Source: an uncultured cyanobacterium
Lineage (GTDB): Bacteria > Cyanobacteriota > Cyanobacteriia > PCC-6307 > Cyanobiaceae
Length of the DNA: 37,346 nucleotides
Reading direction: 5' to 3'
Assembly (NCBI GenBank): GCA_903882285.1
Contig: CAIRWM010000089.1
Span: 1 to 37,346, forward strand
In this document: positions 1 to 8,784 of the stretch, piece by piece
How the letters are laid out: each line of letters starts with the position of its first letter
How positions within the stretch are numbered: the first letter of the stretch is position 1
Notes under the pieces: model-generated
The model's input: the letters and a program-made list of their open reading frames with translations, nothing else
Database searches by the model: none
Told to the model about the DNA's origin: nothing
Program-made: the position numbers and the translations under genes

Positions 1-807
1 CCGCCGAATGGCCTCCTCCGTGGGGGGCTGCTCGGCGGCTTTGGTGTGGGTGGGCCAGATGCCGCTGCGCAGCCACAGCAGGTATTCGTGGTTGCCGGCC
101 GGACCGGTGATCGGTGAGGCCAGCAGTGCCGAGGGAATCCAGCCCTGATCGGCAGCGCTGCGAATCACCCCCTCAATGGCGTCGACATGGGCGGCCGGAT
201 CGCGCACCACGCCCCCCTTGCCAACCCGCTCGCGGCCCACCTCGAACTGGGGTTTGATCAGCAGCACGGCCTCTACGGCCTCACCCCGCAGCAGTCCGCG
301 CAGGGCCGGCAGCACCCGCGCCAGCGCAATGAACGACACGTCGGCGACGGCGAGATCCGGCCATGGATCGTCCGGTCCATAGAGCTTCTCTGGACTGAGG
401 TGGCGGAGGTTGGTGCGCTCGCGCAACACCAGGCGCGGATCGGTGCGCAGGCTCCAGGCCGTCTGGCCATAGCCCACGTCGATGCCATAGATCCGGCTGG
501 CACCGTGCTGCAACAGGCAGTCGCTGAAGCCACCGGTGGAGATACCTCCATCGAGGCAGACCCGCCCCGTCACCCGGATCGGCAGCGCCTGCAACGCAGC
601 CACCAGCTTGTCGCCACCGCGGGACACGAAGCGCGGCGGCTGCTCCACCTCCAGGGGCAGCTCCGGCGCCACCTCGGTGCCCGGCTTGTCGAGCACGCGA
701 TCGCCGCTGCGCACCCGCCCGGCGCGGATCAGCTGCTGGGCCTGCTGCCGGCTGGCCGCCAGGCCGCGGCCCAGCAGTTCCATATCGAGCCGCTGCTTTC
801 GGGCCAT
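1..807 (-). CDS. tlyA: TlyA-family rRNA methyltransferase, 3' end outside window
   Basis: The visible 269 codons read from an ATG at 807 to the window edge without a stop. Residues 1 to about 60 form an S4 RNA-binding domain (MARKQRLDMELLGRGLAASR, then the RAGRV turn). A Rossmann methyltransferase follows, with a SAM loop around CLDGGISTGGFSDCLL and the later VADVSFIAL and LIKPQFEVGRERVGKGG blocks that are diagnostic of TlyA. The family 2'-O-methylates rRNA cytidines; calling it haemolysin is historical. The SAM loop reads GGISTGG where GASTGG is usual. A second in-frame ATG at 852 would add a 15-residue leader; I prefer 807 because the S4 domain begins directly after it. It diverges from the small gene at 917. 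Confidence 0.93.
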   Translation of the reverse strand, partial: MARKQRLDMELLGRGLAASRQQAQQLIRAGRVRSGDRVLDKPGTEVAPELPLEVEQPPRFVSRGGDKLVAALQALPIRVTGRVCLDGGISTGGFSDCLLQHGASRIYGIDVGYGQTAWSLRTDPRLVLRERTNLRHLSPEKLYGPDDPWPDLAVADVSFIALARVLPALRGLLRGEAVEAVLLIKPQFEVGRERVGKGGVVRDPAAHVDAIEGVIRSAADQGWIPSALLASPITGPAGNHEYLLWLRSGIWPTHTKAAEQPPTEEAIRR

Positions 808-916
808 GGCGAGCGCTGGCAAGGGCGCAGCGAACGGTCTGTGTTTCGCCATGGAACCACAGGGGAAACGGAACAAAATCCGTGAGCGGAGGCCTTTACG
901 GCCAAACCAGCAGAAG

Positions 917-1162
917 ATGGCCCCACTCCAGGCCCCAGTGATGGCCCCTGCTTCCGCCGCCTGCCTTGCCCGCCTGGCTCCGAACGTGGTGGAACTGCTG
1001 CCCCCCGGCAGCTTCGTGCGGCTGCGCAACCAGCCTGACGATCTCCCCCCCTTCCAGCTGATCCACTGCCGCGGCGGCCGCTGCTGGGTGCGTCAGCAGG
1101 CCTGGGGCGGCCAGGTGCACTGGGAGGTGGCCCACCGCCAGCTCACCCGCGCCGCCGGCTGA
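917..1162 (+). CDS. Small conserved-looking protein of unknown function
   Basis: An 81-residue reading frame (or 73 residues from the ATG at 941) sits between the divergent tlyA and purB. It reads LAPNVVELLPPGSFVRLRN, then a stretch rich in Trp, His and Cys (HCRGGRCWVRQQAWGG) and ends VAHRQLTRAAG. There is no signal peptide or membrane segment. It looks like one of the small proteins found only in cyanobacteria, but I do not recognise a named family. It lies 60 nt upstream of purB on the same strand, so the two may be co-transcribed. Codon use matches the neighbours, which supports it being coding. The start is uncertain: AGAAG precedes 917, while nothing like a ribosome site precedes 941. 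Confidence 0.6.
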   Translation: MAPLQAPVMAPASAACLARLAPNVVELLPPGSFVRLRNQPDDLPPFQLIHCRGGRCWVRQQAWGGQVHWEVAHRQLTRAAG

Positions 1163-1222
1163 GCCGTCCACGCGCCTCATGCTGAGCAATACATTGGAGC
1201 CGACGTTGCCACGCGCTGGCCC

Positions 1223-2518
1223 TTGATCGAGCGTTATACCCTGCCCGAGATGGGCAGCCTCTGGAGCGAGCAGGCCAAGTTTCAGAGCTGGCTGGATGTG
1301 GAGATCGCCGCCACCGAGGCCCAGTGTCGGCTCGGCCGCGTGCCCGCCGAAGCCCTCGCCACCATCAAGGCCAAGGCCGCCTTCGAGGTGGAGCGCATCC
1401 TGGAGATCGAGGCGGAAGTGCGCCACGACGTGATCGCCTTCCTCACCAACGTGAACGAACACGTGGGGGAGGCCGGGCGCTACGTCCACGTGGGCATGAC
1501 CAGCTCCGACGTGCTCGACACCGGCCTTGCCCTGCAACTCAAGGCCTCGGTGGCGGTGCTGCGCCGCGAGCTCGATCAGCTGGCCGAGGCCCTGCGGCAG
1601 CTGGCCCGGGCCCACAAGGGCACGGTGATGATCGGCCGCTCCCATGCCATCCACGGCGAACCGATCACCTTCGGCTTCAAGGTGGCCGGCTGGCTGGCGG
1701 AGGTGGTGCGCAACCAGGAGCGGCTGGCGCGGCTGGAGACGGTGGTGGCCGTGGGCCAGATCAGCGGCGCCATGGGCACCTACGCCAACACCGACCCGGA
1801 GGTGGAGGCGATCACCTGCTCGCTGCTCGGCCTGGTGCCCGACACCGCCAGCACCCAGGTGATCTCCCGCGATCGCCACGCCGAATACGTCCAGACCCTG
1901 GCCCTCGTGGGGGCCGCGCTGGAGCGCTTCTCTACCGAGATCCGCAACCTGCAGCGCACCGATGTGCTGGAGGTGGAGGAGAACTTCGCCAAGGGACAGA
2001 AGGGCAGCTCGGCCATGCCCCACAAGCGCAACCCGATCCGCAGCGAGCGCATCTCAGGCCTGGCGCGGGTGCTGCGCAGCTACACGGTGGCCGCCCTGGA
2101 AAACTGCGCCCTCTGGCACGAGCGCGACATCAGCCACAGCTCGGTGGAGCGCATGATGCTGCCCGACTGCTCAGCCACCCTGCATTTCATGCTGCGCGAG
2201 ATGACGCAAGTGGTGGAGGGGCTGGGGGTCTACCCCGAGAACATGGACCGCAACCTGAATCTCTACGGCGGCGTGGTGTTCAGCCAGCGGGTGCTGCTGG
2301 CGCTGGTGGAGAGCGGCCTGAGCCGCGAAGAGGCCTACCGGATCGTGCAGCGCCATGCCCACAGTGCCTGGAACCAGGTGGGCGGCGACTTCCGCGCCAA
2401 CCTGGAGAGCGACGCCGAGGTGACCGGCCGGCTCAGCCCCGCCCAGCTGGCCGCGTGCTTCGCCACCGACCTGCACCAGGCCCAGCTCGAGGTGATCTGG
2501 CAGCGGCTGGGGATCTGA
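1223..2518 (+). CDS. purB: Adenylosuccinate lyase
   Basis: This cytosolic enzyme of the aspartase/fumarase superfamily acts twice in purine synthesis: it removes fumarate from SAICAR to give AICAR, and from adenylosuccinate to give AMP. The 431-residue length is normal for the family. The superfamily signature [11 protein letters not shown] lies at residues 261-271 and supplies the catalytic serine loop. [10 protein letters not shown] around His141 carries the general acid/base region, and [13 protein letters not shown] is the substrate loop. The start is TTG at 1223, which gives the usual [11 protein letters not shown] beginning; no ATG fits, and no Shine-Dalgarno is visible. It converges on the helicase gene with a 21-nt gap. 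Confidence 0.97.
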   Translation: MIERYTLPEMGSLWSEQAKFQSWLDVEIAATEAQCRLGRVPAEALATIKAKAAFEVERILEIEAEVRHDVIAFLTNVNEHVGEAGRYVHVGMTSSDVLDTGLALQLKASVAVLRRELDQLAEALRQLARAHKGTVMIGRSHAIHGEPITFGFKVAGWLAEVVRNQERLARLETVVAVGQISGAMGTYANTDPEVEAITCSLLGLVPDTASTQVISRDRHAEYVQTLALVGAALERFSTEIRNLQRTDVLEVEENFAKGQKGSSAMPHKRNPIRSERISGLARVLRSYTVAALENCALWHERDISHSSVERMMLPDCSATLHFMLREMTQVVEGLGVYPENMDRNLNLYGGVVFSQRVLLALVESGLSREEAYRIVQRHAHSAWNQVGGDFRANLESDAEVTGRLSPAQLAACFATDLHQAQLEVIWQRLGI

Positions 2519-2539
2519 CTTCAGCGCTCATGCCATCCA

Positions 2540-5305
2540 TCAGCCACCAGCAGAACCGCCCAGCAGGTCCTCGATCTCGCAGACCGGGAAGCGATTGATC
2601 GCCCGCAGGGCCTGGCGCGCATTGCTGCGCAGCTGCTCGCTGATCGCCTCGCAGTAGGGCACCTGGGCCAGCAGATCGACCGTGCGGCGCAGGATGCGCA
2701 CCACGTCGCCCTCGTCGAGGGAGGTGTTGGCGATCACCTCGCTCCAGCCGGCCCCCTGGGCCCAGGCGTGCACCAGGCCGGTGAGCTCCGGTTCCCACCA
2801 CACCGGCACCACCACGCCGTGACTCTCCTGCTGGCGCTGCAACTCGCGCCGCAGACCACGCAGATCGTGGAGCGCCTCCTCCGCCGCCGCTGGCGGCGGC
2901 CAGCCACACCAGAGGTCGGGGCGATTCACCTCCGTGGAGATCGCCTCGAACACCGCCGCCAGCTCTGCCGGCTCCAGGGCGTCGCAATGGCCGCTCATCA
3001 GCGCCAGCCCGAGCCACAGCTCGTTGTCGCCGCGCAGCGCCGCCACGGTGCGGCCCACCTCGGTGGGCTCCAGCCCGTCTGTGCCGTCGAGGGCACCGAA
3101 GAAGCGCAGGATCTCGATCAGCGACAGGAAGGTCTCCCAGTGGCGGTTGGCGCGGTGATGCAGGATGCGCCGCCGCTCCTCGATCTCCAACTCCAGCTCC
3201 GACCTGCGGCGTTGGTGCTTCTTGAGCTGCTTGCGGTCGCCCCAGCGGTGGGCCGGGTGCCCTTCCAGCTCCTGCTCCAGCTCCTGCACCAGAGCCGCCT
3301 GCTGGCACACCTCCCCGGCCAGGTCGTAGCGGGGGGTGTGCATATCGTGGCGGCGCGCCATCGAGGCCACGGCCAGGGCCAGGCCGCCGCTGGCCTGGTT
3401 GCCGTGGCGCAGCTCGCCGGGATGGTGCAGCTCGGGCGGATCGAGCTGAGCCACCTGCAGGCAGGAGAGCTCGGCGTGCAGGCTCACCACGGCGTGGCAG
3501 GGCAGCAGGATCCAGACGTTCTCGTCCGTGAGGCAGAGCAGCAGCGGGAACTGGCCGGGGCCCGCCACCTTGGTCACGATCACCGCCGGCGTCACGCGTC
3601 CCTTGAGCTGGGGCGCCTTGACGCTCACCAGGGTGCCCTCACTGGCGAACTGCAGCGCCAGGGTGAGCTCGTGGGCCAGCGTTTCCTCGGCCTGCTGCTG
3701 CAGGATCCGCAGCAGGCGGCGCTCCTCGCGCAGGCGACCGCGCTGCTTCTCGTAGTCCTCGAAGTCATCCCATGGCACCTCGCCACCGCTGGCCGCCAAG
3801 CCTGCCGCCAGGCTGGCCAACTGGGCGCTGAGCGCGGCGATCTGCGCCTCGTCGTCGGCCAGATCGAGGCCGGCAAGGTAGCGGCCGAAGCTGCGCTCCA
3901 CCAGCTCCCGCGCCTTGGCCAGGTCGTAGCGCTGCAGCAGGTTGAGCACCATGCCGTAGCTGGGCGTGAACTGGCTCACCAGCGGATCAGCCGGACTGGT
4001 GGCCAGCTGGCCCGCCTCGCGCACCCCCTCGAAGCGGCTCTGCACCGTGACCACGTAGCCCTGGGTATCGAGACCGCGGCGGCCGGCCCGGCCCGCCATC
4101 TGCAGGAACTCGCTGCCCATCAACGGCCGGTGGCCGCGCTCGGTGCGTTTGCTCAGCGCCGAAATCACCGTACTGCGGGCTGGCATGTTGATACCGGCGG
4201 CCAGGGTTTCGGTGGCGAACACCACCTTGATCAACCCCTGCTGGAACAGCTCCTCAATCAGCTCCTTCCAGGCCGGCAGCACGCCGGCATGGTGCGCCGC
4301 AACGCCCCGCAGCAGTGCGTCAGCATGGCCGCCATCGCGCACAGCCTCCGGGGTGGCGGCCACGTAGGCCTCCAGCCGGGTGCTGATGCGGGCCTGCTCC
4401 TCGGGGGTCACCAGGCAGACCCGGGCGAGATCGCGCAGGGCCTTGTCGCAGCCGCGTCGGCTGAAGATGAAGTAGATGGCGGGCAGCATCTCGCGCTCGG
4501 CCATCTGGGCCACCACAAAGCCGATCGGCGGCGCCTCCGGCTGGGGCGGCCGCGCCTCCTTGGGCCCCTTGCGCCGCGTAGTCTTGGGGGGCCGCCAGAC
4601 CTTGCAGTTGGGATGGAGGCCCGTGCCCTCCTCGTTGAGCAGGGGGTGCAGTCCCTTGGCGCTGCAGAAGCTGAAGGCGAGCGGTACCGGACGGAAGTCG
4701 CTGAGCACCAGCGTGGAGGGGCCATGAACCCGCTCGATCCAGTCGGTGAGTTGCCCGGCATTCGCCACCGTGGCCGAAAGCGCCACCAGCTGCACCGGCG
4801 GCGGGCAGTGGATGATCGACTCCTCCCAGACGGTGCCGCGCTGAGTGTCGTTCATGTAGTGGCACTCGTCGAGCACCACCGCCTCCACGTCGGCCAGGGG
4901 ATCGTCCCCGGCCCGGTCGATCTCCGCATAGAGCATGTTGCGGAAGATCTCGGTGGTCATCACCAGGATCCGCGCCTCGCGGTTGAGGCTGAGGTCGCCG
5001 GTGAGCAGCCCCACGTTCTCGGCACCGAACTGATGCCGGAAATCGCGCAGCTTCTGGTTGGAGAGCGCCTTGAGTGGCGTGGTGTAAAAAACTTTCTGGC
5101 CATGGGCCAGGGCGCGGTGGATCGCGTATTCCCCCACCAGCGTCTTGCCCGAACCGGTGGGGGCACTCACCACCACGGAATGCCCCTGATTCAGGGCGTC
5201 GATCGCCTCGAGCTGGAAGCGATCGAGCGGGAAGGGGAACAGCTGATCGAGCGCCGGCACCGGCTGGGGCTGGGACGCGGGCGAGCCTGCGTTGCTGCTG
5301 GGCAT
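2540..5305 (-). CDS. Ski2/Mtr4-like DEAD/DEAH-box RNA helicase with DSHCT domain
   Basis: A 921-residue superfamily II helicase. Walker A is APTGSGKT (residues 48-55), followed by TTPLKALSNQK, the DEAH-type motif II DECHYMND, motif III ALSATVANA, and motif VI QMAGRAGRRGLD. The second half holds a beta-rich region, a coiled-coil segment near ELELEIEERRRILHHR, and a C-terminal DSHCT-like helical domain (around LALMSGHCDALEPAELAA). Cyanobacterial members are relatives of plant chloroplast ISE2 and of the Ski2/Mtr4 exosome helicases, so RNA unwinding in processing or turnover is likely; the substrate is unknown. A basic, Pro-rich insertion (WRPPKTTRRKGPKEARPPQP) lies between the two RecA domains. 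It shares an 86-nt divergent upstream region with bioF. Confidence 0.93.
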   Translation of the reverse strand: MPSSNAGSPASQPQPVPALDQLFPFPLDRFQLEAIDALNQGHSVVVSAPTGSGKTLVGEYAIHRALAHGQKVFYTTPLKALSNQKLRDFRHQFGAENVGLLTGDLSLNREARILVMTTEIFRNMLYAEIDRAGDDPLADVEAVVLDECHYMNDTQRGTVWEESIIHCPPPVQLVALSATVANAGQLTDWIERVHGPSTLVLSDFRPVPLAFSFCSAKGLHPLLNEEGTGLHPNCKVWRPPKTTRRKGPKEARPPQPEAPPIGFVVAQMAEREMLPAIYFIFSRRGCDKALRDLARVCLVTPEEQARISTRLEAYVAATPEAVRDGGHADALLRGVAAHHAGVLPAWKELIEELFQQGLIKVVFATETLAAGINMPARSTVISALSKRTERGHRPLMGSEFLQMAGRAGRRGLDTQGYVVTVQSRFEGVREAGQLATSPADPLVSQFTPSYGMVLNLLQRYDLAKARELVERSFGRYLAGLDLADDEAQIAALSAQLASLAAGLAASGGEVPWDDFEDYEKQRGRLREERRLLRILQQQAEETLAHELTLALQFASEGTLVSVKAPQLKGRVTPAVIVTKVAGPGQFPLLLCLTDENVWILLPCHAVVSLHAELSCLQVAQLDPPELHHPGELRHGNQASGGLALAVASMARRHDMHTPRYDLAGEVCQQAALVQELEQELEGHPAHRWGDRKQLKKHQRRRSELELEIEERRRILHHRANRHWETFLSLIEILRFFGALDGTDGLEPTEVGRTVAALRGDNELWLGLALMSGHCDALEPAELAAVFEAISTEVNRPDLWCGWPPPAAAEEALHDLRGLRRELQRQQESHGVVVPVWWEPELTGLVHAWAQGAGWSEVIANTSLDEGDVVRILRRTVDLLAQVPYCEAISEQLRSNARQALRAINRFPVCEIEDLLGGSAGG

Positions 5306-5391
5306 CTAACAATCTTAGGACTGGGCTGGGTGCCCACGGCAGGCTCGCTCCGGCCACACTTAACAAGCCCACCCCAGCCCCGGGAGTCGCC
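5306..5391. promoter_or_regulatory. Divergent upstream region between helicase and bioF
   Basis: These 86 nt lie between the helicase ATG and the proposed bioF start and must hold the upstream signals of both. It is the only locally AT-richer stretch nearby (ctaacaatcttagg, cacacttaacaag), which is compatible with -10 elements in either direction, but no convincing -35/-10 pair stands out. GGGAG at 5382-5386 sits 5 nt before the proposed bioF CTG start. Confidence 0.3.
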
Positions 5392-6609
5392 CTGGAGCCG
5401 CCCCTCGCCACCCCCGATCCCTCGACTGCCCCGGGTCCCGCCGCCGCCGGCCCCGAGCGCTGGCGCCAGCAGCTGGGTGAGGCCCTCGATGCCCTGCCGC
5501 CAGAGCGCCGCCGCGCCCTGCGCAGCTTCCAGCCCAGCGGCGAGGCCTGCCTGCAGGCCGACGGGGACGGGCCACCTCTGCTTGACCTGGCCAGCAACGA
5601 CTACCTCGGCCTGGCCCGCCACCCGGCCGTGCTGGCCGCCGCCGCCGAGGAGCTGGGCCGCAGCGGCCTGGGCGCCGGCGCCTCCCGACTGGTCAGCGGC
5701 AGCCGGCCGGTGCACGGCCGCCTCGAGCAGGCCCTGGCCACCTGGCTGGGCCGGCAGCGGGTGCTGCTCTTCCCCAGTGGCTTCCAGGCCAACATCGCCG
5801 CGGTCACCGCCCTGGCCGACCGTCACAGCCTGGTGCTGGTCGACCGACTGATCCACCATTCGCTGTTGGCGGGGGTGCGCGCCAGCGGCGCCCGCCTGGC
5901 CCGCTTCGCCCACAACGACCTCGCCGACCTTGAGCGCCGCCTGGCTCAGGTGCGCCGGCAGCAGCCGCAGCGGCGCCTACTGGTGCTGAGCGAGAGTCTG
6001 TACTCCATGGAGGCCACCAGCCCCGACCTGCCGGCCCTGGCCGGACTCTGTCGCCGCCATCAAGCCCTGCTGCTGGTCGATGAGGCCCACGCCCTCGGCG
6101 TGCTCGGCCCCGGCGGCCGCGGTCTCGCCCTCGGCCTGGCGGACGTGACCCTGATCAGCGGCACCTTCGGCAAGGCCTTCGGCAGCGGCGGCGCCTTCCT
6201 CGCCAGCGATGAGCTGCTGGGCCAATGGCTGCTGCAGCAGAGCGGCGCCTTCCGCTACAGCACCGCCCTGGCCCCAGCCCTGGCCGCCGGCGCCCTGGCC
6301 GCCCTCACCTGGATCCAGGCCCATCCCCATGCCGGCGCGGCCCTGGAGGCGCGCGCCGGCCGCTGGCGTGACGGCCTGGCGGCAGCCGGCTGGCCCCGGC
6401 CCCTGGGCCGGGGGCCGGTGCTGCCACTGCTACTTGGCGACGACGCCGCCGCCCTGGCACGCCAGCATCAGCTCGAGGCGGCGGGGCTGCTGAGTGTGGC
6501 GATCCGGCCCCCCACCGTGCCGCCCGGAACCGCCCGGCTGCGGCTGGTGCTGCGCCAGGATCTTCCGTCGGGCACCCTCGCGCGCCTGCTCGCCGCCCTC
6601 GGCCCCTGA
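5392..6609 (+). CDS. bioF: 8-amino-7-oxononanoate synthase, start codon unusual
   Basis: A PLP-dependent alpha-oxoamine synthase that condenses pimeloyl-ACP (or -CoA) with L-alanine to give KAPA, the first ring-building step of biotin synthesis. Visible motifs are LDLASNDYLGLARHP near the N-terminus, LVDEAHALGVLGPGGRG, and SGTFGKAFGSGGAF, whose Lys (codon 6172-6174) binds PLP. In this frame there is no ATG, GTG or TTG between the ATG at 5074, deep inside the opposite-strand helicase gene, and the GTG at 5629, which lies after the ASNDYLG motif. I place the start at CTG 5392 because GGGAG lies 5 nt upstream and the product (405 aa) is close to family length; CTG 5326 and 5473 are alternatives. 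It overlaps bioK by 1 nt. Confidence 0.9.
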   Translation: MEPPLATPDPSTAPGPAAAGPERWRQQLGEALDALPPERRRALRSFQPSGEACLQADGDGPPLLDLASNDYLGLARHPAVLAAAAEELGRSGLGAGASRLVSGSRPVHGRLEQALATWLGRQRVLLFPSGFQANIAAVTALADRHSLVLVDRLIHHSLLAGVRASGARLARFAHNDLADLERRLAQVRRQQPQRRLLVLSESLYSMEATSPDLPALAGLCRRHQALLLVDEAHALGVLGPGGRGLALGLADVTLISGTFGKAFGSGGAFLASDELLGQWLLQQSGAFRYSTALAPALAAGALAALTWIQAHPHAGAALEARAGRWRDGLAAAGWPRPLGRGPVLPLLLGDDAAALARQHQLEAAGLLSVAIRPPTVPPGTARLRLVLRQDLPSGTLARLLAALGP

Positions 6610-7379
6610 TGTCCACCGAGATGTCCACCGACGCTGCTGGCCGGCCTGCCCAGGCCGCCCCCCTCCAGGTGATCGCCATGCACGGCTGGGCCGGCGAGGC
6701 CAGCCAGTGGGCGCCCTGGAACGAGGCGGTCGGCCCCCTGGGCTGGCGATGGTGCAGCGCTGAGCGGGGCTATGGCAGCGCCGCCGCGGCCATGCCCGCC
6801 TGGGAAACCGGGCGTGGACGGCGAGTGATCGTGGCCCACTCGATGGGTCCCCATCTGCTGCCGCCCCCCCTGCTCGCCGGCGCCGAGGCCGTGGTGCTGC
6901 TGGCCAGCTTCGGGCGCTTCGTCCCCCCCGGCCGCCAGGGACGCAGCCTCGAGGCCGCCCTGGCGGGGATGGCCGCGGAGCTGGAGGACGAAGCCCGCGC
7001 CCGCCGCATGCTGGAGCGCTTTCTGGCCCTGGCGGCCGAGCCCGACCCCGTGGAGCTGATGCGGCCGGGTCCGGCCCAGGGGCCGCTCAGCCCGGACAAC
7101 CGCCGACGACTGCGCCACGACCTCCACCTGCTGGCCGGCACCCGGGGCCTGCCGCAGGGCTTCCCCAGCCACGTGCCGCTGCTGATCGTGGAGGCGGCCG
7201 ACGACCGCATCGTCGCCCCGGACGTGCGCGCCCTGCTGCGGGCGGCGTGCCCCGCGGCCGATGTGGTGACCCTGCCGGGGACGGGCCATGCCCTACTGAG
7301 CGCCCCGGTGATCCCCACGGTGCTCGACTGGCTTCAGGCCAGCGTGGCCCCTGCCATGGCCCCGGGAGCGATCGCATGA
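6609..7379 (+). CDS. bioK: Alpha/beta hydrolase, probable pimeloyl-ACP methyl ester esterase (BioK type)
   Basis: A 256-residue alpha/beta hydrolase located between bioF and bioC. BioC methylates malonyl-ACP to start pimelate synthesis, and an esterase must remove the methyl group at the end. In E. coli this is BioH; in Synechococcus and Prochlorococcus it is the unrelated-in-detail BioK. Position and organism type therefore point to BioK. Visible elements: MHGWAGEASQW (oxyanion region), VAHSMGPH with nucleophile Ser78, VEAADDRI with acid Asp198 or Asp199, and GTGHALLS with His227. The nucleophile elbow is A-H-S-M-G rather than the standard G-x-S-x-G. The ATG shares its A with the bioF stop, and the end overlaps bioC by 4 nt (ATGA), so translation is probably coupled. 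Confidence 0.85.
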   Translation: MSTEMSTDAAGRPAQAAPLQVIAMHGWAGEASQWAPWNEAVGPLGWRWCSAERGYGSAAAAMPAWETGRGRRVIVAHSMGPHLLPPPLLAGAEAVVLLASFGRFVPPGRQGRSLEAALAGMAAELEDEARARRMLERFLALAAEPDPVELMRPGPAQGPLSPDNRRRLRHDLHLLAGTRGLPQGFPSHVPLLIVEAADDRIVAPDVRALLRAACPAADVVTLPGTGHALLSAPVIPTVLDWLQASVAPAMAPGAIA

Positions 7380-8146
7380 GCGCCAGCGCCGCCGGATTCA
7401 GCCAGCGGGTGCGCGCCGGCTTCGGCCGCCGAGCCACCCTCTACGAGCATCACGCCCGGCTGCAGCAGGCCACCGCCTGGCGCCTGGGCCACCTCTGCCG
7501 CCAACTGCCCCTGGGCGAAGGCCCCCGCGCCGATCTGGGCGCCGGCAGCGGCCTGCTCAGCCGAGCCCTGGTGCAGCAGCACGCCGCCCTAAGCCGCCAG
7601 CCGCCCCTGCAGCTCGACCAGTGCCCGGAGCTGCTCGCCCTCAACCCCCTCGCGGCGGCCGGGTCACGCCTCTGGGATCTCAACCACGGCCTGCCCGCCG
7701 ACCTGGAGGGGGCCGCCCTGCTCGGCTCCAGCTTCGCCCTGCAGTGGCTCGACGATCCGATCGGCCAGCTGGGCCACTGGTGCCGCCGCCTGCGCAGCGG
7801 CGGCTGGCTGGTCCTGGCCGTGCCCACCGCAGGCAGCTTCCCCCATTGGCGCCAGGCCGCCCGGGCCGCCCAGGTGCCCTGCACCGCCCTGTGCCTGCCA
7901 GCGGCCCCGGCCCTGCAGGCAGCGGCAGGCGACGCGGGCCTGGAGCTCCACCACAGCCAGCAGCTGCGCTTCAGCCGCCCCGACCAGGGCGGCCTGGCGA
8001 CCCTGCACCATCTGCGCCAGCTGGGGGCCAGCGCCAGCCGCACGTCCCCCCTGACGGCCGGCCAGCTACGGCGTCTGCTGCGCCACTGGCCAGCGGGCAG
8101 CCCGCTCACCTGGGAGGTGCTGCTGCTGGTGGGTCGGGCCCCATGA
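7376..8146 (+). CDS. bioC: Malonyl-ACP O-methyltransferase
   Basis: A 256-residue class I SAM-dependent methyltransferase. It would methylate the free carboxyl of malonyl-ACP so that fatty-acid synthase can extend it to pimeloyl-ACP methyl ester. FSQRVRAGFGRRATLYEHHA resembles the family N-terminus that precedes the SAM domain. Motif I is ADLGAGSGLLSRAL, and GSSFALQWLDDP matches the BioC post-motif region, followed by RSGGWLVLAVP. The ATG at 7376 overlaps the bioK stop as ATGA, and its own TGA overlaps the bioD ATG in the same way. Sequence similarity to BioC is moderate, but the neighbours on both sides make the assignment strong. Confidence 0.9.
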   Translation: MSASAAGFSQRVRAGFGRRATLYEHHARLQQATAWRLGHLCRQLPLGEGPRADLGAGSGLLSRALVQQHAALSRQPPLQLDQCPELLALNPLAAAGSRLWDLNHGLPADLEGAALLGSSFALQWLDDPIGQLGHWCRRLRSGGWLVLAVPTAGSFPHWRQAARAAQVPCTALCLPAAPALQAAAGDAGLELHHSQQLRFSRPDQGGLATLHHLRQLGASASRTSPLTAGQLRRLLRHWPAGSPLTWEVLLLVGRAP

Positions 8147-8784
8147 ACCTGGTGATCTGCGGCACCGACACCGACGTAGGCAAGACGGTGGTCAGCGCCC
8201 TGGTGGTGCAGGGCCTGGGCGCCCGCTACTGGAAACCCGTGCAGAGCGGTCTGGAGGGGGACGGGACCGGCGGCGCGGCGGGGGACAGCGACCGGGTGCG
8301 AGCCCTGCTGCAGCTGCCGGCGGAGCGGATCCTGCCGGAGGCCTACCGCCTGAACGCCCCGGTCTCACCCCACTGGGCCGCGGAGCGCGACGGGGTCACA
8401 ATCGAGCCGGCGCGCCTATCGCTGCCGGAGGTGTCCGGGCCGCTGGTGGTGGAGACCGCCGGCGGGCTGCTGGTGCCACTGCGACGGGACTGGCTGCAGA
8501 TCGACCAGCTCGAGCGCTGGAGGCTGCCGGTGCTGCTGGTGGCGCGCAGCGGCCTGGGCACCCTCAACCACACTCTGCTGTCGCTGGAGGCCCTGCGCCA
8601 GCGCCGGATCCCGGTGCTCGGCCTGGTGCTGAACGGCCCGCCCCACCCCGACAACCCCCGCACCCTCGCGGCACTGGGCGGCGTGCCGGTGCTCGCCGAG
8701 CTGCCACCGCTCAATCCCCTCGATGCCGCAGCCCTGGAACGGCAATGGCGGCGGCACGACCTCGCCCATAGGCTGGGGATATGA
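8143..8784 (+). CDS. bioD: Dethiobiotin synthetase
   Basis: An ATP-dependent enzyme that closes the ureido ring of dethiobiotin from 7,8-diaminopelargonate and CO2. The P-loop GTDTDVGKT is at residues 7-15, and RYWKPVQSG carries the conserved substrate Lys. VVETAGGLLVPL matches the switch region (usually EGAGG; here ETAGG). LLVARSGLGTLNHTLLSLEA and GLVLNGP complete the family pattern. At 213 residues it is slightly shorter than E. coli BioD (about 225). It begins within the bioC stop (ATGA), and its TGA overlaps the ATG of the next small gene. Confidence 0.96.
   Translation: MNLVICGTDTDVGKTVVSALVVQGLGARYWKPVQSGLEGDGTGGAAGDSDRVRALLQLPAERILPEAYRLNAPVSPHWAAERDGVTIEPARLSLPEVSGPLVVETAGGLLVPLRRDWLQIDQLERWRLPVLLVARSGLGTLNHTLLSLEALRQRRIPVLGLVLNGPPHPDNPRTLAALGGVPVLAELPPLNPLDAAALERQWRRHDLAHRLGI

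Noticed and set aside
896-2023. A 375-residue minus-strand frame opposite purB
   Set aside because: His/Gly-rich antisense shadow; PurB motifs are on the plus strand.
2768-5851. A 1027-residue open frame on the plus strand opposite the helicase
   Set aside because: Its translation is His/Gln/Leu/Ala-rich without family motifs, and it mirrors the helicase codons; high-GC third positions keep the antisense frame open.
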